The notes below the pieces were generated by a model. The model saw nothing but the letters and a program-made list of their open reading frames with translations. It was not told the origin of the DNA and searched no databases. Shown in pieces: positions 19,274 to 29,919 of a DNA stretch of 64,000 bases. Made by a program: the position numbers and the translations under genes. The stretch is from Borovskyia barvae (taxonomy: Eukaryota; Euglenozoa; Kinetoplastea; Trypanosomatida; Trypanosomatidae). Every line of letters begins with the position of its first letter. The first letter of the stretch is position 1. The DNA is taken from NCBI GenBank assembly GCA_030849085.1, contig JASAOM010001013.1, forward strand, positions 1 through 64,000, given 5' to 3'.

Positions 19274-20551
19274 CTGGTGATCATAGTCGTCGTCCTTGAC
19301 AGATACGGGTGATGAAGAATGCAGAAAAAAGGGTGTATAGGAAAGAGGAGAGAAAGGAGGTTTTGGGGCAGCATCATCATACCATGCAGTGATTTGCGAG
19401 CAGACCAGATACACAGTGCCGATGCACGCCCGCACTGATCACGATCGCGGAATACCGTGCCCGCCCTTTTTTCTCGTCGAAGCTCCTCGCAGAGGCTTCA
19501 TCCTTTTTCGTGTCTCAAACGCCATCGAATCGGGATCGGAAAGAGCGGAAGAGAAAGCGTGAAGCGAAATGGAGGCGTGCCCGAGACGGGGGGAAGAGCA
19601 GAACGGAAAAAAGGAGGAGAAGCGGGATGCGGAGATCTCCCAAAACCAATTCATGTGGAAAACTGGCAGCTGGCGGCTGTCAACGCTACAGTGCACACGG
19701 CATTCTCCGCCTCCAAGCCTTTATTGTTCGTTCTCCACCCCTGCCTTCTCTCTCACCGTATATATATATATATTCATATCCCTCTCCTACTTGTCATTCT
19801 CCACGATAATAATAACCTACGCAGAAGTTGATGCATATAGAAAAGGGGGCCACACACACAAACACCGAAAACGGTCTACTAGAGAAGCAGAGGACACAAT
19901 TATGCACATAGACCTTCGCGAACTACAGCCAAAAGGAAAGTGAGAGAAGTGGAGGAAGGAAGAACGCTGCAGACGCAGGGCCCACCCCCTCCTTTGTACC
20001 CTCTGCATAATCGACCGAAAAGAAGTGCATTTTGGCCCGTAAAAATGGGGGAAGAGAGACCGAGATTCCAGAGCGGTGGCATCCCACGTGCGCGCGTTGC
20101 AGACGCATACGTAGTAGAGAAGCGTAGACCTCCTCGGTGTCCCCCTGCGACAACTGGGAAGAAAGGCTCAACGCAAACGACTCCACTAAAAAGCATATTG
20201 TGGCGCTCACCACGACGTAGAAGGCGTTTCAGCAAAACTGAGCCCATGGAGAGGTACAGCACCGTGGGCGCTAGCCAACAAGAAATAAAGAGAGATCCTT
20301 CGCGACAGAAAGCTCGAAGGGGGAGAGGGAAAGTAGAGAAGGAAGGCCCATCTTCATTCACGAAGGAAAGAAGAGAAACGCAGAAAGCATCATCGGATGA
20401 GATGGATAACGGAACAAGAGCGGACGTAGGTCGGCTTATTGTCAAAAGATCCCCTTTGGTGCCTTGTTGCTTCCGCCTTTCTTCTTTACTTCACCCCCCT
20501 TCTCTCAATCTCCGATAATTCTCCCAAATCCTTTTCATCTTCCTAGTCATC
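19274..20551. other. intergenic region between the 20.9 kb gene and GPI10
   Basis: About 1.3 kb without a supportable gene. A TA run lies at 19759-19773. A 181-codon minus frame (19900-20445) is open but rich in Leu, Phe, Cys and Ser and shows no domain, so I leave it as probable UTR. Confidence 0.55.
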
Positions 20552-20977
20552 TCAATAAGGATGTGTTCGATGGACATCCACAGCCCCGCTACCGTCTTCC
20601 ACACCGCGCCGTGTCACACTCATCCCTTTCCAGATGCGATGATAATGGTAGGCCATGTCATGACCATAACCTTGCGGGTCACTGTACACGGCCATCATAT
20701 CGTTTGCCCAGCGCTGAAACTCAGGGACATATTCGTAGCTGCATTGTTGAGTGAGGTGGCTCAGCTCCTCCTTTCGATTTTGCGGGTTCGGATGGCGCAT
20801 CTTATTGGTGAGCTCGGCCCGCTCTACTTTGGATTCATCGACAGTACGATTGGTATAATGCTGAGCGATGCGATTCTCCACGATACCTTTCGCCGCGATG
20901 ATGGAGCGTCTTGGACTACAGCATGGGAAAGCCGGAGAGCTACACTTTACCGCCGCCACCAAACCGATTCGCCGCAT
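20552..20977 (-). CDS. small protein of unknown function, possibly mitochondrial
   Basis: The 141-residue product starts MRRIGLVAAVKCSSPAFPCC, a short basic/hydrophobic N-terminus compatible with a mitochondrial presequence. The body is charged, with KMRHPNPQNRKEELSHLTQQ followed by an aromatic-rich segment containing VPEFQRWANDMMAVY and DMAYHYHRIWKG. I do not recognise the family. The aromatic segment and small size recall accessory subunits of respiratory or mitoribosomal complexes, but that is only an impression. Thirteen further upstream codons begin at a non-ATG codon, so the start is set at the ATG at 20977. Confidence 0.6.
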   Translation of the reverse strand: MRRIGLVAAVKCSSPAFPCCSPRRSIIAAKGIVENRIAQHYTNRTVDESKVERAELTNKMRHPNPQNRKEELSHLTQQCSYEYVPEFQRWANDMMAVYSDPQGYGHDMAYHYHRIWKGMSVTRRGVEDGSGAVDVHRTHPY

Positions 20978-23069
20978 CTTTTGAAGGGAAGCTCTCTTAT
21001 TTGTTTTTTTTTTCACGGCACGAATCTCTTTAGGAAGATCGGAGAAAATGTAGCTGAGAACAGTAATTCATACGTATATAGAGAGAGGGAGAAAGGGGGT
21101 GAGGGAAGCCGAGGTGATTAATGTATATGCTATGGACAACGGCACCTATGGAACTAAACCGACAGACGGATTGAGGGAGCGGAGAGAGGGACGGGTGGGA
21201 TGCCTAAAGAAGTTGCACACCAAAAATAAAAACTCACGCGTACCACATACGAAAAGCTAAGTGCGACCATACACACACACACACACACACACGCATACAC
21301 AAATATATACAGAGGGGCCGAAAAAACGTAGCACTGTTCACCTTTTCTCCGAGCAGAGGAAGCGAGATGGAAAGCGGTGCTGTCGGGCAGAGCCACAAAA
21401 GAATAGCAACAAAGAGAAAAGAGATCGAATGAAGAAAGCAGAGGGAAGAGAGAAGATGAAAGGGATGAAAGTGAAGGGGGGCTGCTATGAGAATTACTTC
21501 CTCCTGCGAAGGAAACAATATCTCTGATGGGCGCACGAGCCTCCTTATGGCGTTAACTCTTGTAATATGAATCGGGGTTCTTCTCCATACAAGCTGAGGA
21601 ATCTTTCCTGCCCTCTTGAGTGAGAAAAGGAAGCGCCCTCGCGCCACGTAACACGTCAGCAGACAGGGGGGGGGGAGAGAACGCCTCAGCGGCAGTGCGT
21701 AGATGAGCAAGGGTTCAAGGGGCCTCTAATCCTCAGGGTTACCCTCCTCCCCATACAACCATTCTAGATGCCTATTTCGAGCTTCTCCGAGACGAAGGAA
21801 CAAAAAAAACAAATCAATAGCAGCTTCAATCCTCTCACGTAGCTCTTCAGGGAGAGGGATAAGAGCCCGATGAAAGAAAGGGTCCTTTTCCTCCGTTGCC
21901 CCTCTCCTTCCCCAACGTCCTCCGATTTTCCGTGCAGCCCGCCGAACGCACTTCTCTCGCTACCACACACAGATGAGAAAAGACAGGCTGTGACGGTCTG
22001 CGGCTAAGGCCGCTGTTGATCTTTCTGGGCTCGCCACCTTGTTTTCGGGAGGCTTCCCCGAGCACACCAATACGGGTATATATATATATATATAATTCTG
22101 TGAAGACGTCTCGTTATGAGGCCCACACCAAGACTAGCGGCAACAGTGACCCTCCCCCTTCTCAACTTTTCATGTTTTGAACTGTTTTGAGGCGACGATG
22201 GTTTGCCCCTCACCTCACAGGGTGATGGAAACAACAACGAGAACGAGGGAAAGATAAATAACGGAGGTTCACTTAGTGTGCATAAATGTGATCAGACAAC
22301 AACTCCATCAGGAGAACGAACTCCCCTCAGCGCACCGTCCTGCACATACAACAACGATACGCAAATCTGTGCGATGACTTCGCGCACGAATGTCTATCCA
22401 ACACGTCGCTCTTCTCCTCCCTTGCAAACCCGCCAGTACTTCCACTTGGCTTTCCCTCATGCCCAGCTGGCAGGGGAGACCGAAAGGGACGACGTCTCTG
22501 TCTCGCTGCGTAGGTGTGGCTTCCAACAGATATTGAGGAACACCTGGGTACGGAGGCGATCTTCATCTCCTAACCACTCCCACACTGACTTCTTATTTAC
22601 ACTCTTATCAAGGAAGCTGGCGATGTGGAGAGAAATACGCGTCGCCCGTTGCAGACGTCCGCAAATTCCACTCAACTTTGCCAGGCGCGTGTCGACTCAG
22701 AAGTGCTTAAGGTCAATCCAGGGCACTCGAAGGGAAGAAGAGAGGCAGTCTCACTCAGAGAGGAACCATCTACACAAATGTACCTGTTGCTGTTGGGGAT
22801 CTGAAAACTGGAAAGGAAGTGGACCCCTTTCGGTTTACCACGAAGTAGCAGCCCGCGCGGGACAGCGGTGCTGGAAATAATAGCCTTCACCCCACTTCCA
22901 CCCCCATGATCTGCATAAGAGTTGTTTCTTCAGGGTCCAGAAGCCGCGAGGAGTTGCTAACCACTCCACCACTTCATCTCGTTCTTGCTCTCCCTTTCCT
23001 CATCGACGCATGGAAGATTCTATGTGCTACGAGTGTGAAGCATCCTGAGGACACCACCATAGGTCCCGC
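20978..23069. other. intergenic region between the 23-24 kb gene and the 20.9 kb gene
   Basis: About 2.1 kb. It contains an AC run (21269-21292) running into ATATAT and GA-rich sequence, and a TA run (22077-22094). A 225-codon plus-strand open frame (22203-22880) lies antisense to the unit and has no recognisable domain; see findings. No gene can be supported. Confidence 0.5.
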
Positions 23070-24104
23070 CTAGTTGCCAAGGTTACAGTGAGAGGACGAC
23101 GCATCTGTCGGCATCGAGCGAGTGACGGGCACCGAATCAAGCCATATCTCTCCTTTACACACGGATGACCGCAGTCCTTCCACATCGACAATGCGCCGAC
23201 CGCTTAACGGGTCGCGTCCATAAATATGTAAGCCACGGTCTGGGACCAGGACGTTGTCGAGCGCGGTAACCCAGCGTTTGTCCGTGAATGCCACCGCTGG
23301 GGCAGAGGGTGAGGACGACAACGATGAGGAGCTCCCACCATCCGCACTCGCAGCTGTCTCCTCAGCTAACGAGACTTCAGCGTTCTTCGCTAAATTCAGA
23401 GAAAACGAAGCCGAGCTCTCCCGAGATATCCACCAAAACGTGGAGCACGAACGAATTTCCGCCCCGTAGCGAGAGTCGTTCAGCAAGGAGATCACCTGCT
23501 TTGCATACGATTGTGCACCATCAGTCGTGCGCATCAGCGACAACCGCGTGCCAAAGGCTGCCGAGTTGAGAGGCGTTATCGACATCCCTTTCTCCTCTGC
23601 ATGCGGGTCCAACTCCACAGCATCAACAATCGCGTCGAGTGGGAAGTTCTGCAAGGGCACGCCTGGCGTCCCATCCGCACGAAACGTGCCGTAGCCGATG
23701 CCTTGCGGATGGGAAACGAGAAGCAACGTTGTGGGTATGCGGTGTGCCACTTTTTCTTTCTCACGGTCCATTCCGTCGTCTCGCTTAATGGCCTTTAAGT
23801 AGGCCTCCACCGTGACACCGAGGGTGGTGGAGTCATCGGAGATCGCGCTCGGGTGCGGCCAGCAGAACAGAGGATAGTAGATCCCTTTCACCTTTTGATG
23901 GCGATCGAGAATCAGCACCCGTGCGCCACCACGGCCGGAGACGGAATGCCGTAGGAGTCGGTCACTTGGGTTCAGCACAGCCGCCATCGTCTCGAACGCA
24001 TTCTGTGGCGTTAGTCGATACTTATGCTTTGTCTGAAAGTGTTTGATGTTGAAGAACGCCACCGCGGGCCGGGCCGCCGCCATGCGAGAACAGCGCAGCA
24101 TCAT
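23070..24104 (-). CDS. hypothetical protein, probably mitochondrial
   Basis: I do not recognise this 344-residue product. Its N-terminus, MMLRCSRMAAARPAVAFFNI, is Arg/Ala-rich without acidic residues, a plausible mitochondrial targeting peptide. The first 230 residues look folded (segments RVLILDRHQKVKGIYYPLFC, IPTTLLLVSHPQGIGYGTF, VDAVELDPHAEEKGMSITPL). A Ser/Ala-rich linker follows (about 255-275), then a C-terminal portion with KRWVTALDNVLVPDRGLHIY. No membrane segment is obvious. The start is the first in-frame ATG; a second ATG follows immediately. It is a real gene by length and composition. Confidence 0.72.
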   Translation of the reverse strand: MMLRCSRMAAARPAVAFFNIKHFQTKHKYRLTPQNAFETMAAVLNPSDRLLRHSVSGRGGARVLILDRHQKVKGIYYPLFCWPHPSAISDDSTTLGVTVEAYLKAIKRDDGMDREKEKVAHRIPTTLLLVSHPQGIGYGTFRADGTPGVPLQNFPLDAIVDAVELDPHAEEKGMSITPLNSAAFGTRLSLMRTTDGAQSYAKQVISLLNDSRYGAEIRSCSTFWWISRESSASFSLNLAKNAEVSLAEETAASADGGSSSSLSSSPSAPAVAFTDKRWVTALDNVLVPDRGLHIYGRDPLSGRRIVDVEGLRSSVCKGEIWLDSVPVTRSMPTDASSSHCNLGN

Positions 24105-26099
24105 TAAGAATCGTTGTGAAGAGATGTGAATTTCAGGGAGGCAGCGAAAGCGGAAGAACGGAGGCGCCGCTGCGAGAAAAAGAAACAGCGACGTGCCTCT
24201 TCTTCTCTTCTCCCTGACCTTTTGAAAGGCGAGAAAAATAAAGCGATGTACCGTTGGGAGGACAACGTTCGCTAGCTCACGTCACGCCACTTAGGGCAAT
24301 AGCAACAATGTCCAATTTTTCGAGAGGAAATGTTTGGCGAAGCCCCACTTCGCTCGAGTGTCCCCTTTTGTGATCCAGAAGTTCGCGATGATTAAGACGA
24401 AAAGACACGGGAAGGGCGGAGGAGAGTTGAGTTAGTATCGGGTTTCGTTTCGCTAAAGCACGTGATACTAGGGCGCTGATGCCTCTCTCACTCTCTCTCT
24501 CTATGTATATATGTGTGTGTGCGTCTGTGCTGTGCGTTGTGCCTTAATGATCCTGCAGCGGAAGGCTATGTGCTGAACTTTGGAACAGAGAATCGCAGGG
24601 AGATGAGGTTGAACAAAGTAGGGTGTTGAAAAGGGGGGCAGTCCGTCCCCAATCTCGTCAAGAATGAGGAGAAAGGGAGAGAATAGCGGTGTTGTCCCTT
24701 CCCTGAGGGAATGCGTCCTTTTTCATTGTGTGGTGCGTACGTGATGGTGGTGGTGGTGGTGGGGAGGAGGAGGGCCTAGAGCAGTCAGACGTCACGTCCA
24801 ACCCCATCGGAGGCAGGTTCGACAAAGGCGTGACTTATCCCAGTGAAGAGGCGTGTCTGAAGGGCAGCACCATCCGCCTCGTGACCTGTTCGATAAATCG
24901 AATGGTGCATGCGTTCAATTCCTCTACGAGAAAGCGAAACTTTCTACAAGTGCGGTGGTAGATCCCGACGGTAGGGGAAGCGGCAACGCAACAGACGCTA
25001 CACAAAAATGGACACAGACACACCCATGTGAGAATTTATCTCGATACGTGTTGCGTAGAGATGAAAACCAACACCAAGTGTTGCGTATCCTCACCCTCTG
25101 TCCGGCCTGTAGAAAAAAATCCAGGCAGTCAGCAGCGATTCGAACGCATATAGGAGCGTCAAAAGGACGTACGCGCGTCGTCAGACCGATAAATCATAGA
25201 AGCAGTGAGAAAAAAAGATGAAACTCAGTTATGGTGCCGGAAGGACCCACAACAGCTTTTTAAAAAATCTCAAGGAGCATCACCGGCAAACAGAAAGGGA
25301 TCCCCAAAGCATTTTTACTCGAGAGACAAGAGCTATGCCGGAGGAATCACGCAGAGATGCCGAATCACATAAAGCTACTTTATGCGATGGAGAGGGGCGC
25401 CGCCGCACACATACACTCATCATCTTCTGCTGTATCAGCGTAACTCTCCCAGTTTCCAATTTTTTGTCTTCAAACGCTATTGCAGGGAATTCTGCGAAGG
25501 AGACGCGATGATATTCTCTAGATCCTGCGAACGGAATGGGAGCGATGAACCGATGGGGCGAGAGGAAAACATAAGTGAATGAGGTCAAATAGCTGACGAG
25601 GAGCTTCACAGGGTAGCAGCAACATCGTCCTTCCTCTGCAGCTACTTACCGTACCCGGTTCGGATTAATTGAGCACACAGAGCTGCGAAAGAACGCTACT
25701 CGCATCGATCCTGCGGTGGCGTTGGTCATACAGAAACCTTTCCTCAGCCTAGGGTCCTCCTCCTGAATGAAAGCCGAATGGTTATGTTGATCCATCAGTG
25801 CGACTTCTACTCTTCCGATGTTACCTCCTTCTGTGAGCGTGTGGGTCTCCTATGCTGATGCGTAAAGTGAGAGCAAACAAAAGGTTGTGGCGTTGTTTGC
25901 TGCGATTGCACCGAACAAACAATGAGCGCTAAGCCAGCCAGTGATAGGCAGCTTAAACATCACTTGATGGCAAATCAGTTGATGGAGAAAAGAGCACTAC
26001 TAAAACGGAACGAAAATTAGTTTTCCATACATATACGTATATATGTATATATATTTATATTAGCAAATGTTTTCGAAAACGGAGCTCGACTGCATGGTT
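24105..26099. other. intergenic region between the CorA-like gene and the 23-24 kb gene
   Basis: About 2 kb without a supportable gene. It contains a composite CT-TA-TG microsatellite (24484-24521), a (TGG)n run (24744-24764) and a TA-rich stretch (26026-26060) just downstream of the CorA-like stop codon. Short open frames on both strands have no similarity I can name. Confidence 0.6.
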
Positions 26100-28094
26100 T
26101 CAAGCCAAAAGGCGCGTCTCGAAACGTTTTCGCACGAGAAGGCTCTTCACAACATTGTAACTGAGACTACTGTACAGCAGGAAACACACGGCAAGCACAA
26201 AGAAAGGCGCCATTGATAAATTCGGTGGATCAGCGTCCGAGGAGAATGGTTGCCAGACATTCATGGAGTAAATTGTTTGAAGCATCACGATGGGATACAT
26301 GATATTGCACATCTCTGTTAAGAGAAGCACCATGCGCAACGCACGGTTGCCGCGACGCAACAGCACCCACTGGATGGCGACGTTGTGATACCAGTTGCAG
26401 ACGGCCACGGTGTCACGACAGTCCGTTATCTCGTGCTGAAAATGCCAGAGGTGCGCCTGCGCGTTTTCGAGCTCCTGACGGATGGCTGGATCGGCAACGA
26501 AGAAGTGCCCTGCGAAAATTGGCTGCAGAAGGGTGGCGAATAGCACCTCGCGTCGGGTGGTGTCCATGCCGCACTCGCCAAAGCAGCGGCGAACCGCCGT
26601 AATGCGCTGAATCACCGCGTCCTGGTCCTTTTGCCCCTCCTTGACGTCGAAGACACGATTGCCCAGTTCGTCGACGGCACGAGCGAGTGTGGTGCTATCC
26701 AAATGATGGCCCACGACGATTTGCAGGAGAAGGCTCATCACGAAGGGGGTGGTGAAGCGGCGGCGCAGGGATGGGGAAAGGAAACGATTTTGGCCACGGT
26801 GGGGCCCCATCGATTCGGTCGGCATGCAGTGCAACTGTACCATACGCAGCAAGTCATCCATTTCGGCGAACGGTTTTTCGTGAATCGTGAACACCCAGTC
26901 CGGAAACACGATAACCGCCACTGCTACAGGATCCGGGACGGAGGAGCGTGGCGCTCCTTTGCGCACGGCTTCAAATCGCATCGCCATCACGCTGCGCGTC
27001 ACGCCACTCGGGTGGTGGTGTGGGCAGCGCGCCGTCGTCGCTGCCGCCGTACCATCGGGCCTCCCGTTCTTCTTGCCCAAGCCTGACTTACGAGCGAACT
27101 TCGAGGCATTCAGTCGATTTAAGGATCCTTTCGCGTCAGCGTGTGGCCGCAACGAGGCAGAACTCGAACCTCTCCGCGGATGATCTCTGCCACTCCGCGT
27201 ACCGTCTCCAACGACAGGGGTGCACATCAGGTTGAGGAATACATAGCCGGACATGGCATCGGAAACCTCGCCCGTCGCGAGGGAATTGATATCGATGGTG
27301 TCCAAGGTGGACAACATGAGGCAGCTGTCCCGTGTCTCCTGTGATAGCGTGAGTAAATCGAGAAGCCGCCCCAGACGACTGACGCTTTGAGGATTAGACC
27401 GGTCGACCTGAATGTCCAGCCACTTCGCGAGCGGCAGCGTCGGCATGGTTCCTAACTTTATATCGTGGCCATCTCCTTTGCTTGGAAAGGATTGGGGGAA
27501 GTGTGACGCGCCGCTGCCCTCGCCTGACCGAGAAAGACCGGGGTCTACGCTACGAGGGGACGCCGCCGGAGAACGCACCGCAGTATCCTCCAATTCACCC
27601 GTCGGAAGCTTCATGTTGTGCAACGTCAGGTACTCCAAGAGGTCCGTAGTGTGGTGAAAGAGACGCGCGTAGGGCGCCGTGTCTTCCGCAGCCTGGCACA
27701 TCAGCCACCAGTGCTCCGCCTTGTCTTCAATACGGACTAGATTTGAAGCGGGTGCGGAAGAGCGGCTCGGTGGTGCCTGCGTATGTGTATCGTCATTCCG
27801 CAGACTGCCGCCGCCCTCTATCGCGCTGTAATCCGCTTCCTCATCATCCACGCGCAGGTGGAGGTACGAGCCCACCGTCTCCGGGGCGGCGCGTAGCGTC
27901 TCACATGAATTGAAGCTCCGATTCCTCAAAAAGGAATTAACGCGTCCGTGGGTTTCTTTGCGAGTTCCTAGGCCGCCAAAGTCGATCACATCAGTTCCAT
28001 CGGAGTGCACGTATAGATGGCTGAGAAGTGTATAGTCGAACGGAGAGGGGTCCAACACCTCGTCAACAGCTGCATGGCGGCGACGAGACTTCAT
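26100..28094 (-). CDS. CorA-type (Alr1/Mnr2-like) Mg2+ transporter
   Basis: The 664-residue product has the CorA architecture: a long N-terminal cytosolic domain, a long helix and two C-terminal membrane segments. AVAVIVFPDWVFTIHEKPF corresponds to the family's strand with the TIHEKP motif. ARAVDELGNRVFDV and the following helices (to about 585) form the stalk. TM1 is about 585-610 and ends at YSMN (609-612), where CorA has YGMN. TM2 is FFVLAVCFLLYSSLSYNVV, about 629-650. Family members pass Mg2+ as pentamers through the plasma or organelle membrane. The Gly-to-Ser change in the signature loop is unusual because GMN is nearly invariant. Residues 80-370 include Ser/Thr/Gly-rich disordered parts. 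The frame opens two codons further upstream at a non-ATG codon, so the start is the ATG at 28094. Confidence 0.85.
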   Translation of the reverse strand: MKSRRRHAAVDEVLDPSPFDYTLLSHLYVHSDGTDVIDFGGLGTRKETHGRVNSFLRNRSFNSCETLRAAPETVGSYLHLRVDDEEADYSAIEGGGSLRNDDTHTQAPPSRSSAPASNLVRIEDKAEHWWLMCQAAEDTAPYARLFHHTTDLLEYLTLHNMKLPTGELEDTAVRSPAASPRSVDPGLSRSGEGSGASHFPQSFPSKGDGHDIKLGTMPTLPLAKWLDIQVDRSNPQSVSRLGRLLDLLTLSQETRDSCLMLSTLDTIDINSLATGEVSDAMSGYVFLNLMCTPVVGDGTRSGRDHPRRGSSSASLRPHADAKGSLNRLNASKFARKSGLGKKNGRPDGTAAATTARCPHHHPSGVTRSVMAMRFEAVRKGAPRSSVPDPVAVAVIVFPDWVFTIHEKPFAEMDDLLRMVQLHCMPTESMGPHRGQNRFLSPSLRRRFTTPFVMSLLLQIVVGHHLDSTTLARAVDELGNRVFDVKEGQKDQDAVIQRITAVRRCFGECGMDTTRREVLFATLLQPIFAGHFFVADPAIRQELENAQAHLWHFQHEITDCRDTVAVCNWYHNVAIQWVLLRRGNRALRMVLLLTEMCNIMYPIVMLQTIYSMNVWQPFSSDADPPNLSMAPFFVLAVCFLLYSSLSYNVVKSLLVRKRFETRLLA

Positions 28095-29167
28095 TTTCAA
28101 CCCCCTTAAAACGGGTTGTTTGTAGTCTTTTTTATTCTCAGCCGTTTCACTCCGGACGGTGTCGTGCGGAAGAGCAGTAGTAAGATGGCAAGTGGTCAGC
28201 AGAATTTTTATTCAGTTTTTGCAAAAGGAGGAAGGGGCGAAAGGGAAGAGAAACAAAAAAGGGGAGAGATGACAGAGTACTTGCTCGATTTGAGGATAAG
28301 AGAGCTTCCCCCTTCATACACACACACACACACACAAACACAGAGATACTCACACGAACTAAGCGATTGGATCAGTACGGAAGGGTTCAAAGGAAAAGAA
28401 GGAAGGTTGGGACGGGTACACGACAGGATATTGTGATCAAAGGGGCGTCAGATCCACGGAATACCAAATGACGATGTCCCCTCTGAGATATCCCCGGTGG
28501 CCGGCGTTTTCCTTCTTATGACGAGAGGGGCAAATATAAGTGGTGCATATATCAACTTGTATCTACACACATAGGCGATGGAACGAGACCACTGGGATGA
28601 ATCAAGTGCTGATGCGCAGCAGAAAGGGGAAGCACTTCGGCGTCGCCAACGCCCTTGAGATTTTCGAACCGCAAAAGTCCCCCAATCAGAGGGAAGGCCC
28701 CCCAGAAGTTGCATGTGGCGTGCGTATATATAGAAATGTATGTAGGCGTGAGTGCAGGCAGTCGATACGCCGTTGCGGTACGCGAGAAGCGTAGACGAAA
28801 AAAAGCGCGACAGAGAGACAGTGGAAAAGAGGGGGGAAGGAAGGGGGAAAAGAAGTACCAACAGCACGGCAGCGAGTCGATTCTGCCGAGAACAGATGCC
28901 GAGCAGGTCCTCCGAAAAACCTCCATGCCCAGCCCATGAAAGCACTTCCAATACCTCCCGAGTCAGTGCAAAAGCAGAAACCTTTGCGGTCCACCGCAGT
29001 TGATGTCACTCGTTTCCCCCCCCCCCCTCGTTCGACACGCGAGGAAGAGAGAACGCGACAGAAAGAGGGAGATAAAAAAAAAAACGCCTTTCGATAACGT
29101 GGAAAATAGTTATCGAAAGGCGTCACATCGTTCCCAGTGAGTCCCTCTCCGTATTTTCTCTCAGAGC

Positions 29168-29198
<31 letters not shown>

Positions 29199-29919
29199 GA
29201 TCGGTATCGAGTACAGCCCTTCCACGAGAACGACGAGAAGTTGAGTAGTTCAGCAGCCTTTTTTTTTGTTTCTCAAGCAATCCAGGTTCTGTTACGGGAA
29301 AGAGAAGACGAAGTTGAAGAAAAGGGAGAAACAAAAACCAAACACGGTTGTTATGGAAAAGAATGGGCTACCACAAAGGAGGGTCGGCGAAAAAAAAAGA
29401 AGTGCACCCGAATTCACCGCCTCAACCCGGTGGGACGCCAACACACACACACGTATATATCACTTCAGGCACACGTAGGAGGAGGTACGAGAAAGGGGAG
29501 AGAAAGAGCAGTACTAAATGAAATATGGAAGAAGTGAAGCAGAAGAAGAGTCATGAAACAAGCCAAAAACGTAGAAGAAGGCGAACGGAAAACTGAGGAA
29601 AACTGAAAAGAAATCCGCACGGAGTAGGGAGGGGAGGGGAGGGAAGAAGGAGGGAGCGGTAAACGCAACTCAATGAGAGAATTGCGATCAGCACGCACGC
29701 CACACTCTCCTTTTCCTCACCTCTTTCCATTTGCACGGTACCAAAGAAGTCAACCCGTAAAATGATGACCGTGCGCTTCGTTGGATGGGGCGGGATAACG
29801 TTTTTTGAAAATACGAGGATTGAAGTACCTCTTCCATCCTACGTCGCCCTGCCCTATGCGTGTGGTTAAACCCTCATCTACGCAGACGATAGGAGGCACT
29901 TTCATGACAAATTATCTAG
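28095..29919. other. intergenic region between MEMO1 and the CorA-like gene
   Basis: About 1.8 kb. It contains an AC run (28317-28336), a TG run (29168-29194) and the perfect 15-bp inverted repeat with A-run at 29074-29123, listed separately. Purine-rich plus-strand blocks are at 28,800-28,860 and 29,480-29,660. No gene is supported. Confidence 0.6.
29074..29123 (-). other. terminator-like hairpin: perfect 15-bp stem, 10-base loop, T-run
   Basis: ACGCCTTTCGATAAC (29084-29098) and GTTATCGAAAGGCGT (29109-29123) are exact reverse complements separated by ten bases. On the transcribed minus strand the stem is followed at once by about ten T (29083-29074). It lies about 800 bases downstream of the MEMO1 stop codon. 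The structure is plain in the sequence; its role (3' UTR element, RNA processing signal, small RNA terminus) is not known. Confidence 0.85.

Noticed and set aside
19900-20445. 181-codon minus-strand open frame between the 20.9 kb gene and GPI10
   Set aside because: Rich in Leu, Phe, Cys and Ser, with no recognisable motif and no clear acceptor upstream; probably UTR.
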